NCBI RefSeq assembly: GCF_004843725.1
Contig: NZ_CP039451.1
Span: 1,486,501 to 1,550,500, forward strand
Length of the DNA: 64,000 nucleotides
Reading direction: 5' to 3'
From: Psychroserpens sp. NJDZ02
GTDB lineage: Bacteria > Bacteroidota > Bacteroidia > Flavobacteriales > Flavobacteriaceae
Shown here: positions 9,314 through 18,617 of the stretch, piece by piece
How positions within the stretch are numbered: the first letter of the stretch is position 1
Layout of the letters: every line of letters starts with the position of its first letter
Program-made: the position numbers and the translations under genes
The notes under the pieces: model-generated
What the model was told of the DNA's origin: nothing
The model's database searches: none
The model's input: only the letters and a program-made list of their open reading frames with translations

Positions 9314-10590
9314 CTATTGCTTAATAAACTTTTTAAGCTTTGTTTTTTCTCCTATATTTAATTGTAAGACATATATACCATCTTGCAATTTAGAGACATC
9401 AATTATATTAGTATATCGTCCTTGAAGCACCGTTTGCCCTAATATGTTTTTAACCTCATAGCTTTGTGCCTTAAACCCTACTAAACTTACATTAAGTTGT
9501 TGTTTTGTCGGATTAGGATAAATCTTAAATTGATTATCTAAAGTTTCGGTTACTCCCGAAGTAAAAGCACTAAAAGTTGCACTTGTTGCGCCTCCCACAC
9601 AAAACGTTGTTGTTTCTGAACTAGCAAAAGAAGCGCCACTAGCTAAGACAACACTTCCATCTGTTAAAGTATAAGAACCATTACCATAGGAACAACAAAT
9701 ACCATCTCCATACGCATCATTGATGGTAAGTGAATAACAACCCACTGGTAGCTCTGTACTGACATTTAATGTAGAACCATCTGCTTGACTAGCGTAAGTA
9801 CCTCCGGATGCCACTGGACTTCCAGAACCATCTGTAATCGTCCAGGACGTTTCTTCTGGATAGTTATCAAAAGTAATCGATAAATTAACCGCGGTATCGC
9901 TTGTACTAGCAGGATTTACAACTACAGTCCTTGACACTTGATTAGCGACATTACCAGCCGCATCACTAACATTATAATTTTTAGTATACGTACCAGCGAC
10001 ACTTGTATTAACCGTTCCTGTAATGCTTATACTAGCTGTCAAGTTTCCATCTACATCATCTGTAGCTGTTGCCCCTAATTCGTTATAAGTATCTCCAACC
10101 GTTAAATTAATGGTTGCACTTCCCGTTAAAGCAATTACTGGTTTAACCGTGTCTGCTGTTCCTGAAGTAATAGTAACCGTATAATCTTCCACCTCTCCGT
10201 AAGAGAACGCTTCACAAGATGTTGGCACAGCATTATACTTCATGGATACACGCATTCTGGTTGCCCCATTTATAGCTCCTGATGGCACTGTAAAAGTACC
10301 ACTTACCGGCGTTGTCTTTGAAGCCGATTGTGTCCAAACTTGTTCTCCAGAATCTGAAAAGTCACCATCTTGGTTATAATCTATCCAAACAGAATACCCT
10401 TCAGAATAAGCAGTACCAGACCAAGTAGGAGTTACCGTTATAGTTGCGGAAGCCCCTTTAATTAAACTAGCAGAAATAGAAGTATGATCTGCATAACCTC
10501 CAGAAGTTCCTCCCGTTACATTATCAATACTTCCTAATTGAACTCTTGCAATGTACTCATCTGAAACACTATTACCATTAGAATCACAAT
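9314..10590 (-). repeat. C-terminal cassette shared with the M43 protease, copy 1
   Basis: Codes for GEVED, DUF5011, a Cys-containing domain and the T9SS sorting domain. It matches 12749-14015 domain for domain, with long identical runs such as SGGTYASQADGSTLNVS and TINDAYGDGICCSYGNGSY. The edges are approximate. Confidence 0.8.
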
Positions 10591-12523
10591 AATTTAATGG
10601 CGCCGTTCCTGTTGTTGTTACATTACTATTTGCAGAACTTCCACTTCCGCCTGTTGTACAGTTTGCGACTACAGAAACAGCATAGGTTGTTCCACTAGCT
10701 AAACCCGAAGCAGTATACGTCGTTCCAGATACCGTATTGGCAGTAGTCCCGATTGTAATTGTATAATCATCAGCTCCAGAAACAGAACCCCAAGACACGG
10801 TAAAATTGTTATCTCCAATATTAGAAGACCCTAAATTTGAAGGCGCTGCTAATGCACAAGTTTGAACATATTCATCTCCTAATCCTACTGCATACCAAGC
10901 ATTAGTAACTGCAATTTCTTCTGCCGAACCTGCTCCAAATAAATCTATAGCTGCCTGAATACCTCCAGTTCGCGCATCAGCATATTGAGAGCTTGATACT
11001 AAATAAACACTTTCCAATCTATACGCAATTGCTGAAGCTGCATCAATACCCACAGCACTAACACTATAAGCATCATTGTTATCATTTGTACCATTTTTTC
11101 CAACAGTCAAAATATAAAACCAATGATTTAAAACACCACTATTATAATGCACACCACCACTATCTCCTGATCCCGTGTACCAGTTTGTACCTAAATAAGT
11201 ATCAGGTTGCCCATAATCGTTTGGATTTGATAATGATCTAATTGGCCCACCAATCTCTTCTGCTAACAACCAAGTATCCTTTGCAGGATCTGCATAATAC
11301 TCAACACTTGCTGCCCAAATATCAGAAAACCCTTCATTCATTGCACCTGACTGATAAGAATAGGTAAGATTGGCTGTATTTTCACAGATGGCATGACCAA
11401 TTTCATGAGCGGCAATATCTAACGATGTTAATGGGTCAAAACTAGTCCCATCACCATACGTCATTACACTCCCATTCCAAAAGGCATTATCCTGATTATC
11501 ATAACCATATTCTACCAAATCAAAATGTACATAACTTTTTATAGCAGCACCATTATCATCATAACTATCTCTATTAAATGTTTGATAAAAATAATCATAG
11601 GTCTTCTCAGCACCCCAATGTGCATCAAGAGCAGCATTATCCTTGTTAGCGTTTGCGTGCTCTGCAGCTGTCCAGGAATTATCGTTATCTGTAAAATTTA
11701 CAGCACTATTATAATTGATGCCCATATTCATATCATAAGTTTCAATCCCATTTCCTCTTGTCGTTTCTCTTAAAATATAATTTCCACCACTTAAAGTCGT
11801 TTCTATACTTTGATTTCCACTATAACGCGTTGCTGCATTACCAGTAACAAAAGGCGCTTCACTTACAGATTTGTTTTTACGAGTTCCCGAACTGTAATGA
11901 TCTAAATGTTTAATAATTGAATCTGAATATAAAATGGCTCCAGAATGCGCATCTACATAAATATACGCCCTGCTAACTGGTTGCGTTGCATACACATCAA
12001 ATTTATAAGCTAACCTAGCTTTTGATTTATTAATAACCTCTCCTGGAAAAACAACTAATTCGCCCTCAGGCTTTTTGTAGTTACCCATAATTTTAGCTTC
12101 GTCTGGAGACTCCCATAAGTAACGTGAAGCACCTACAGATAACACTGCTTTATCAAATGCTGCTTGCTTATTTAAAGTAGGAACAACTTTTAATTTCCCT
12201 GGTGAAAAAAGAGCCCCATTCAACAGCATTAAATTTCCGTTTTTAGCATGCGCTTTGTAAATCCCAAATTCAACTTTTACACCTTGAAAATACTGTTGGT
12301 ATGTGTCATGCGTAAACCCCAATTGATCATTTTCTGTTTTAACTTTGACTAAAGCATCATCGGAGGTCAGACCAAGATTTGTAGTAATCAATTGCTTTGC
12401 GTCTTTTACATTGTGCTTTTCAAACGCATCTAGTTTAATAAATTTAGTTTGTCGTTTATTCTGGGCATAGATCCCAGTTGAGAACAACAGTGACATTAAG
12501 AATAAAATAATTTTGTGTTTCAT
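9314..12523 (-). CDS. Secreted M4 (thermolysin-like) metalloprotease with T9SS sorting domain
   Basis: 1069 residues. Order: signal peptide (IILFLMSLLFSTGIYAQ), FTP/PepSY-type propeptide (to about 200), M4 catalytic domain with H373-E-I-G-H377 and third zinc ligand E397 in NEGFSD, the GGVHYNSGVLNHWFY histidine region, a fibronectin type III domain, a GEVED domain, a DUF5011 domain (TINLTVGDTYNELGATATDD), a Cys-containing domain (TINDAYGDGICCSYGNGSY), and a type A T9SS sorting domain (YPNPTKQQLNVSL, ending KLKKFIKQ). Secreted through the outer membrane by the type IX system and probably attached to or released from the surface. The start ATG at 12523 is chosen because it begins the signal peptide; an upstream extension of 23 residues is spurious. 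The last 420 residues closely match the neighbouring M43 protease. Confidence 0.93.
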   Translation of the reverse strand: MKHKIILFLMSLLFSTGIYAQNKRQTKFIKLDAFEKHNVKDAKQLITTNLGLTSDDALVKVKTENDQLGFTHDTYQQYFQGVKVEFGIYKAHAKNGNLMLLNGALFSPGKLKVVPTLNKQAAFDKAVLSVGASRYLWESPDEAKIMGNYKKPEGELVVFPGEVINKSKARLAYKFDVYATQPVSRAYIYVDAHSGAILYSDSIIKHLDHYSSGTRKNKSVSEAPFVTGNAATRYSGNQSIETTLSGGNYILRETTRGNGIETYDMNMGINYNSAVNFTDNDNSWTAAEHANANKDNAALDAHWGAEKTYDYFYQTFNRDSYDDNGAAIKSYVHFDLVEYGYDNQDNAFWNGSVMTYGDGTSFDPLTSLDIAAHEIGHAICENTANLTYSYQSGAMNEGFSDIWAASVEYYADPAKDTWLLAEEIGGPIRSLSNPNDYGQPDTYLGTNWYTGSGDSGGVHYNSGVLNHWFYILTVGKNGTNDNNDAYSVSAVGIDAASAIAYRLESVYLVSSSQYADARTGGIQAAIDLFGAGSAEEIAVTNAWYAVGLGDEYVQTCALAAPSNLGSSNIGDNNFTVSWGSVSGADDYTITIGTTANTVSGTTYTASGLASGTTYAVSVVANCTTGGSGSSANSNVTTTGTAPLNYCDSNGNSVSDEYIARVQLGSIDNVTGGTSGGYADHTSISASLIKGASATITVTPTWSGTAYSEGYSVWIDYNQDGDFSDSGEQVWTQSASKTTPVSGTFTVPSGAINGATRMRVSMKYNAVPTSCEAFSYGEVEDYTVTITSGTADTVKPVIALTGSATINLTVGDTYNELGATATDDVDGNLTASISITGTVNTSVAGTYTKNYNVSDAAGNVANQVSRTVVVNPASTSDTAVNLSITFDNYPEETSWTITDGSGSPVASGGTYASQADGSTLNVSTELPVGCYSLTINDAYGDGICCSYGNGSYTLTDGSVVLASGASFASSETTTFCVGGATSATFSAFTSGVTETLDNQFKIYPNPTKQQLNVSLVGFKAQSYEVKNILGQTVLQGRYTNIIDVSKLQDGIYVLQLNIGEKTKLKKFIKQ

Positions 12524-12687
12524 AATAAAATAGATTAATTGGTTAATATTATTTTGATTACATATCAAAACTGTTTCTTTAAACTGACTCAAGTTCTCAA
12601 AACATCCAAAAAAAAAAAAAACACAAGAGACTCACTAACAGTGATTTATAATATGTATTTTTTACGATATTTTGGGAATAAAAAACA

Positions 12688-12719
12688 AAAAAGTCCAAAG
12701 TTTTCACTCTGGACTTTTT
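12688..12719. terminator. Terminator downstream of the M43 protease gene
   Basis: Stem AAAAAGTCCAaAG / CTcTGGACTTTTT with one mismatch, 30 bases past the stop of the M43 gene on the minus strand. It separates the two protease genes, so they are independent transcripts despite sharing an orientation. Confidence 0.8.
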
Positions 12720-12748
12720 CAATAAATTAAGTTCAGGTACTGTATTGT

Positions 12749-14015
12749 TTATTCTTTAATAAACTTTTTAAGTTTTATTTTCTCTCCAATATTTAATTGT
12801 AAGACATACATACCACCTTGTAATTTAGAAACATCAATAGCACTTGTATATCGTCCTTCAAGCACCGTTTGTCCTAATAGGTTTTTAACCTCAAAACTTT
12901 GCGCTTCAAATCCTATTAAGCTAACATTAAGTTGTTGTTTTGCTGGATTAGGATACACCTTAAATTGAGAATCTAAAGTAGTGACTACACTATGAGCTGA
13001 CGAACTAAAAGTAGCGCTTGCACCACCAACACAGAAAGATGTTGTTTCAGAACTTGTAAAAGAACTTCCGCTAACTAATACAGTTCCACCATCGGTTAAA
13101 GCGTAAGATCCATTTCCATAAGAACAGCAAATACCATCACCATAAGCGTCATTAATAGTTAAAGTATAACAGCCCGTTGGTAATTCCGCACTAACATTTA
13201 GAGTAGAACCATCTGCTTGACTAGCATAAGTACCTCCAGATGCCACTGTACTACCAGAACTATCAGCAATTGACCATGACGTTTCTTCTGGGTAGTTATC
13301 AAAAGTAATTGATAAATTAACATCTGTACTACCTGAGCTTGCAGCACTTACTACAATGCTTCTTGATTTTTGATTTGCTGCGTTACCTGCCGCATCACTA
13401 ACATTATAATACCTAGTATATGTACCAGCAGAATTAGTATTGACTGTTCCTGTAATTACAATACTAGACGTTAAGTTTCCATCTACATTATCTGTCGCTG
13501 TTGCTCCTAATTCATTATAAGTATCTCCAACTGTTAAATTAATAGTTGTACTTCCCGTTAACGAAATTACAGGCTTAACTGCATCTGCAACTCCTGCTGT
13601 AATGTTTACAGTATAATCTTCTACTTCCCCATAAGAAAAAGCTTCACAAGATGTTGGTACACCATTATACTTCATAGAAACACGTAATCTTGTAGTTCCT
13701 GTTGTTGCACTTGTTGGCACAGTAAAGCTTCCACTTGCTACTGTTGCTGAAGACGCTGCTTTAGAAAAAACTTGCTCTCCAGAATCTGTAAAATCGCCAT
13801 CATTATTATAATCAATCCAAACAGCATACCCTTCAGAATAAGCACTACCAGTCCATGCTGGCGTAATTGTAATTGTATTTGAAGATCCTTTTGTTAAGTT
13901 AGTAGACACACTTGTAAAATCAGAATATAACTGAGCTCCAGAAGCATTGTTAATAGATCCTACTTTTACGTTACTAATATATTCGTCATTCGCACTATTA
14001 CCTTGAGAATCGCAA
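12749..14015 (-). repeat. C-terminal cassette shared with the M4 protease, copy 2
   Basis: Second copy of the GEVED / DUF5011 / Cys-domain / T9SS-sorting cassette, same order and almost the same length as 9314-10590. The edges are approximate. Confidence 0.8.
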
Positions 14016-15079
14016 TACTGTGTCCCTGTAGTACATGGCGTACATGAAGAACCTCCACAATCAACACCTGTTTCGTCACCATTTTGTATTCCATCTGTAC
14101 ACGTTGGAGTAGTCCCTACACTTCCACATTTATCAGACAACGCTAAAGTACGTCTTACACCACCTGCTTCTAAAACAGCACGCATACGTGTTTTTTGACC
14201 TTCAGTAAACAAGTTCATACAAGAATCGTTAGTATAATCCATGTAGTTTTGAACCATATCTGTAGAACTACAAGAGACTTGTCCAACTGGACAACCTCCA
14301 TTAGAAGTTTGGTGCGTAGGTGTATCACTTACAAAATCATTCCCACAATTAGAATCTCCCCAAATGTGACGTAAGTTTAAATAATGTCCTACTTCATGCG
14401 TTGTTGTACGTCCTCCATCAAACGGAGCAGACACATTACCAACACGACCAAAATAGTTATACGCCATTACAACACCATCCGTTGCCGCACTACCTCCTGG
14501 GAACTGTGCATAACCTAAAATGGTACCCCCTTGACTTAACATTTGAGGGACCACCCACATATTTAAATACTCTGAAGTATCCCATGGGTTAACACCTCCT
14601 GTGGAGGTGCTTTTCATCGCATCTGATGTTCCCCAATCTTGTCTAGTGGTAGACTTTCTCGTAATACCTGTCGTTGCATTCCCATTTGGATCTACTGTTG
14701 ATAAACAAAACTGAATTTGTGTATCTGCAGCTTGCGACCAACTGTTATCTGCATCTGGATTAGTACGTCTAAAATCTTCGTTTAAAACATCTAATTGAGA
14801 CTGAATTTGTGCTTCACTGATATTTTCTGTACTATTTCTATATAATACATGAATAACTACCGGTATGGTAATTATACTTCCATCAACTCTTGCAGCCTGA
14901 GGTTGTGCCACTTTTTGTTGCGTGAAAGCTTCTATTTGATCCATTCTTTGTTGCAATGTTGGATCAAGTTGTTTTCTGTACTCTAAATTTTCCATTGACG
15001 AACAATTTCTTTCTTGCTGAGCAAAAAGGGAAAAGGTCAATAAAAAACTTAATACCGATAAAGTAATTGTTTTTTTCAT
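12749..15079 (-). CDS. Secreted M43 (pappalysin-like) metalloprotease with T9SS sorting domain
   Basis: 776 residues. Signal peptide (ITLSVLSFLLTFSLFAQ), then an M43B catalytic domain with H228-E-V-G-H232-YLNLR-H238 (HExxHxxxxxH, three zinc histidines) and the family's Cys-rich region (NGGCPVGQVSC, MVQNYMDYTNDSCMNLFT, where MDY supplies the Met-turn). A GEVED domain, DUF5011, a Cys-containing domain and a type A T9SS sorting domain (YPNPAKQQLNVSL, ending KLKKFIKE) follow. Extracellular protease delivered by type IX secretion. The catalytic half is unrelated to that of the M4 neighbour, while the C-terminal 420 residues are nearly the same, which points to a cassette duplication or gene conversion. 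Confidence 0.93.
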   Translation of the reverse strand: MKKTITLSVLSFLLTFSLFAQQERNCSSMENLEYRKQLDPTLQQRMDQIEAFTQQKVAQPQAARVDGSIITIPVVIHVLYRNSTENISEAQIQSQLDVLNEDFRRTNPDADNSWSQAADTQIQFCLSTVDPNGNATTGITRKSTTRQDWGTSDAMKSTSTGGVNPWDTSEYLNMWVVPQMLSQGGTILGYAQFPGGSAATDGVVMAYNYFGRVGNVSAPFDGGRTTTHEVGHYLNLRHIWGDSNCGNDFVSDTPTHQTSNGGCPVGQVSCSSTDMVQNYMDYTNDSCMNLFTEGQKTRMRAVLEAGGVRRTLALSDKCGSVGTTPTCTDGIQNGDETGVDCGGSSCTPCTTGTQYCDSQGNSANDEYISNVKVGSINNASGAQLYSDFTSVSTNLTKGSSNTITITPAWTGSAYSEGYAVWIDYNNDGDFTDSGEQVFSKAASSATVASGSFTVPTSATTGTTRLRVSMKYNGVPTSCEAFSYGEVEDYTVNITAGVADAVKPVISLTGSTTINLTVGDTYNELGATATDNVDGNLTSSIVITGTVNTNSAGTYTRYYNVSDAAGNAANQKSRSIVVSAASSGSTDVNLSITFDNYPEETSWSIADSSGSTVASGGTYASQADGSTLNVSAELPTGCYTLTINDAYGDGICCSYGNGSYALTDGGTVLVSGSSFTSSETTSFCVGGASATFSSSAHSVVTTLDSQFKVYPNPAKQQLNVSLIGFEAQSFEVKNLLGQTVLEGRYTSAIDVSKLQGGMYVLQLNIGEKIKLKKFIKE

Positions 15080-15262
15080 ACTAAATAGTTTAATGGATTA
15101 GATTAATATTTGTTAAATTCTCATGTAAATTATCAAAACTTTAACAATAAACAGCTTTAAATTTAACATATTTCGACTAACAACCGAATAATAAATAACA
15201 TTCGCTTTTATGTGTGGTTACAGCCACAATCAATTGAAAGAAATTAATTACTTTTACTTAAT

Positions 15263-16951
15263 ATGGCTGATATTTTACTAAAAACAGATAGTCTATCTAT
15301 TGACTTTAAAAACGAAGATTCTTTTAAAACAATAATTAATACTATTTCCTACACTATTAATAAAAATGAAATTGTTGGCATCGTTGGAGAATCAGGTTCT
15401 GGCAAATCCGTATCCTCTTTAGCTATTTTAGGTTTATTACCAAAACGTATTTCAAAAATTACGTCTGGAAGCATTATTTTTAATGACACCGATTTAACTA
15501 AGATAAATAATAAACAGTTTCAAAAGATTAGAGGGCAGCAAATTGCTATGATTTTTCAAGAACCAATGAGTTCTCTCAACCCTTCAATGACCTGTGGTAA
15601 GCAAGTTGAGGAAATTTTATTTCAGCATACATCACTGACTAAAAAAGAAATTGAAACAGAAACACTAACGCTACTTGAAAAAGTAAAATTACCAGACCCT
15701 ACACGTGTTTACAAAGCTTATCCGCATGAAATCTCTGGAGGTCAAAAACAACGGGTTATGATCGCCATGGCTATTGCCTGCAAACCTCAACTACTTATTG
15801 CTGATGAGCCTACCACAGCATTAGATGTTACAGTACAAAAAGAAATAATTAGTCTACTAAAAGAGTTACAGGCAGAAACTAAAATGAGCATTATTTTTAT
15901 AACGCATGATTTAAGCTTAATCTCCGAAATTGCTAATCGCATTTTAGTCATGTATAAAGGTGAAATTGTAGAGCAAAACACGGTAGACCATATATTTAAA
16001 CATCCAGAACACAATTATACCAAAGCACTAATTTCGTCTAGACCATCTTTAGATGTGCGATTGAAAACGCTACCAACCATCGCCGATGTTTTAAATAATA
16101 CTGTATCAACAGAAACAATTACTCCTCAGATGCGAAAAATTAAACACGACAAACTCTATGCATCACCCCCTTTATTACAAGTTATTAATCTTGAAAAGGA
16201 ATACATCTCTAAATCTGGTTTTTTCGCTAAAGCAGAAACTTTTAAAGCTGTAAATAATGTCAGTTTTAATTTATATGAAGGAGAAACACTAGGGTTAGTT
16301 GGCGAGTCTGGTTGTGGAAAATCCACTTTAGGCAACGCCATATTGTTGTTAGACAAAGCCACAAAAGGTCAAATACTATATAAAGGGAAGGATATTACCA
16401 ATCTAACAAAAGCTGAAACGATAGCCATTAGAAAAGATATACAGATTATTTTTCAAGATCCTTACGCCTCCCTAAACCCAAGAATCACCATTGGTAATGC
16501 TATTATGGAACCCATGACAGTCCATAATCTTTATTCGTCGGCACAGGAACGACAAGAAAAAGCAATAGAAATCTTAAACCGCGTAGGCTTAGACGAAACG
16601 GCTTTTAATAGATATCCACACGAGTTTTCTGGCGGACAAAGGCAACGTATTGGTATTGCACGTACTATTGCCTTACAACCTAAGTTAATTGTTTGTGACG
16701 AGTCCGTGTCTGCTTTGGACATTTCTGTACAAGCGCAAGTTTTAAACCTTTTAAATGAATTGAAAGATAATTTTGGATTCACATATATATTTATCTCTCA
16801 TGACTTAGCAGTTGTAAAATACATGAGCGATCAATTACTAGTAATGAATCACGGACAAATTGAAGAATTAGACGATGCAGATATAATATACAACACGCCT
16901 AAAAAAGACTATACTAAAAAATTAATTGCTGCAATCCCAAAAGGATTATAA
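15263..16951 (+). CDS. Fused double-ATPase subunit of a peptide/nickel-type ABC importer
   Basis: 562 residues with two complete nucleotide-binding domains in one chain. NBD1: GESGSGKS, ISGGQKQRVMIAMA, LLIADEPTTALD. NBD2: GESGCGKST, FSGGQRQRIGIA, LIVCDESVSALD. This is the DppD-DppF type of the oligopeptide/dipeptide/nickel importer family, fused as in YejF and GsiA. It would drive uptake of short peptides across the inner membrane. No permease or binding-protein gene is adjacent, so its partners must be elsewhere. Single-gene unit on the plus strand, convergent with the zincin gene. Confidence 0.93.
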   Translation: MADILLKTDSLSIDFKNEDSFKTIINTISYTINKNEIVGIVGESGSGKSVSSLAILGLLPKRISKITSGSIIFNDTDLTKINNKQFQKIRGQQIAMIFQEPMSSLNPSMTCGKQVEEILFQHTSLTKKEIETETLTLLEKVKLPDPTRVYKAYPHEISGGQKQRVMIAMAIACKPQLLIADEPTTALDVTVQKEIISLLKELQAETKMSIIFITHDLSLISEIANRILVMYKGEIVEQNTVDHIFKHPEHNYTKALISSRPSLDVRLKTLPTIADVLNNTVSTETITPQMRKIKHDKLYASPPLLQVINLEKEYISKSGFFAKAETFKAVNNVSFNLYEGETLGLVGESGCGKSTLGNAILLLDKATKGQILYKGKDITNLTKAETIAIRKDIQIIFQDPYASLNPRITIGNAIMEPMTVHNLYSSAQERQEKAIEILNRVGLDETAFNRYPHEFSGGQRQRIGIARTIALQPKLIVCDESVSALDISVQAQVLNLLNELKDNFGFTYIFISHDLAVVKYMSDQLLVMNHGQIEELDDADIIYNTPKKDYTKKLIAAIPKGL

Positions 16952-17213
16952 CATAAATATTTTTTTAGTTAAATGCATAATGCTGTTAATAAAAGTAACA
17001 GTGTTTTTAAATCCGATTATAAAGTTTTTAAAAAACATAGTAGATTAGGTTTTAGGTTAATTTGAAACAAAAAAGCAATAAAAATAGATTAAGTCATGGG
17101 TGACTGTGGTTATTTTTAGTTGGTTAGGTTTGGGACTATAAACATACAACCTCTTTTCATTTAATCAGCTAAAAAGCACAATTATTCGACAAAACGCATC
17201 TTATTTTAACATT

Positions 17214-17837
17214 CTAACCTTTTTTTGCTTTCTTAACCGTCAAAACTCCACTTGTAGGATAATAGCTTCTACCATAATTAGATCGCCTATCCTCACCTAA
17301 CCTAGAAGCGACTTGATTAGTCATTTTTATCACAAAAACTTCTTCAGCATTTGGAAACGATAAATCATGTCCATCCGCATCTACTTTTTCTCCTCTAGAG
17401 GAATCATCCTTTTTTCTATGATGATAATCTTCTGTATCATACAATTCGTTATAACAATGTATTAACTCATGGGACAACAAGGATACCGGAGAATTGTACC
17501 CTTTATTACTTGTAAACCATTTCTTCTTATGATTTTTCCTAAACACTACACCATGTGTATCATAAAATAAAACAGTATTATGACTAGGACTATATGCGTT
17601 TTTTTGAGCCGGAATAATTGTTATATTATTTAATACATCTGCTACTAAAACAGCAATAACGTCAACCCTATGTACCTGTTCATCTTCTTCAAAAGCAATG
17701 GTAAGCGCATTAGTCTTTACCAAAAAATCTAATGCAATAGTTGTGTTTCGTAAAAAACGATCTTCAATTAAATCATGATTTCTATCTGAAACATACTGGT
17801 AACTTACGTATTGATTTACTAGTGTATTAATTCGCAT
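17214..17837 (-). CDS. Putative M91-like (NleD-type) zinc metallopeptidase
   Basis: 207 residues with no signal peptide or membrane segment. Seen: a zincin motif H123-E-L-I-H127 in LLSHELIHCYNELYD, followed about 45 residues later by NAEEVFVIKMTNQVASRLGEDRRSNYG. An EE pair followed by N...LGE..R..YG after HExxH is the arrangement I associate with peptidase family M91, whose founder NleD is a type III effector that cuts host MAP kinases. Assignment to M91 is by motif layout only and is uncertain. It stands alone between an ABC ATPase and a CoA-transferase pair, with no obvious immunity gene. It may be a toxin-like effector or a housekeeping cytosolic peptidase. Confidence 0.6.
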   Translation of the reverse strand: MRINTLVNQYVSYQYVSDRNHDLIEDRFLRNTTIALDFLVKTNALTIAFEEDEQVHRVDVIAVLVADVLNNITIIPAQKNAYSPSHNTVLFYDTHGVVFRKNHKKKWFTSNKGYNSPVSLLSHELIHCYNELYDTEDYHHRKKDDSSRGEKVDADGHDLSFPNAEEVFVIKMTNQVASRLGEDRRSNYGRSYYPTSGVLTVKKAKKG

Positions 17838-17867
17838 AGCATAATTTTAAAAACTATAAATCATTAT

Positions 17868-17875
17868 CAAATATA
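17868..17875 (-). promoter_or_regulatory. -7 promoter element upstream of the M91-like gene
   Basis: On the minus strand this reads TATATTTG, matching TAnnTTTG, 31 bases before the ATG. No clear -33 TTG at the right distance. Confidence 0.4.
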
Positions 17876-17915
17876 GTACTAGCGTATATTTGTTGTATAA
17901 ATTATGACTCCTAAT

Positions 17916-18569
17916 TTAAAAGCTCATTTCCGGAATATCCCCTTCAATAATTAAAGTTCCCTCCGTCGCTTTTTGTATTTCTTCTACAGACACTCCTGGA
18001 GCTCGTTCCAACAACTTAAACCCTTTATTTGTTACTTCCAGAACTGCTAGATTAGTCACTACTTTTTTAACGCAACCAACTCCCGTTAAAGGCAAACTAC
18101 ATTTTTTTAATAATTTTGATTCGCCCGCTCTATTAGTATGCATCATTGCCACAATAATATTTTCGGCACTAGCCACCAAATCCATTGCACCACCCATACC
18201 TTTCACCATTTTACCTGGTATTTTCCAATTGGCGATATCTCCATTTTCAGCAACTTCCATTGCTCCTAAAATAGTTAAATCTACATGCTGTCCACGTATC
18301 ATTGCAAAACTAGTTGCACTATCAAAAAAACTAGCACCTGGTAATGTTGTTATGGTCTGTTTTCCCGCATTTATAATATCAGCATCCTCTTCTCCCTCAA
18401 AAGGAAAAGGCCCCATACCTAATACACCGTTTTCCGATTGAAATTCTACTTCTATATCGTTACGCACATAATTAGCCACTAAAGTTGGGATTCCAATCCC
18501 TAAATTAACGTAGTAACCATCTTGCACTTCCTGCGCAATACGTTTTGCTATTCCTGTTTTGTCAAGCAT
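17916..18569 (-). CDS. scoB: 3-oxoacid CoA-transferase, subunit B
   Basis: 217 residues. The segment SENGVLGMGPFP holds the catalytic glutamate that forms the CoA thioester in family I CoA transferases. With subunit A just upstream (48-base gap, same strand) it forms the heterodimer or tetramer that moves CoA between succinyl-CoA and acetoacetate or a related acid, for ketone-body or branched-chain catabolism in the cytosol. Substrate choice (succinate against acetate) cannot be settled from sequence by eye. Confidence 0.88.
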   Translation of the reverse strand: MLDKTGIAKRIAQEVQDGYYVNLGIGIPTLVANYVRNDIEVEFQSENGVLGMGPFPFEGEEDADIINAGKQTITTLPGASFFDSATSFAMIRGQHVDLTILGAMEVAENGDIANWKIPGKMVKGMGGAMDLVASAENIIVAMMHTNRAGESKLLKKCSLPLTGVGCVKKVVTNLAVLEVTNKGFKLLERAPGVSVEEIQKATEGTLIIEGDIPEMSF

Positions 18570-18617
18570 GTTATTTTATTTTTTGTAATTTCTGCTTCAG
18601 CAGAAAACTATTAAAAC

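Noticed and set aside
12524..12592. N-terminal extension of the M4 protease
   Set aside because: The signal peptide starts at the ATG at 12523; residues before it would block export.
17125..17132. Orphan plus-strand TAGGTTTG as an sRNA promoter
   Set aside because: Matches the -7 consensus by sequence only; there is no TTG at -33 and no terminator or conserved unit follows before the convergent gene.
16952..17213. Terminator for the convergent ABC ATPase and zincin genes
   Set aside because: I found no stem with a T run in this 262-base gap; either termination is factor-dependent or the signal is too weak to call.
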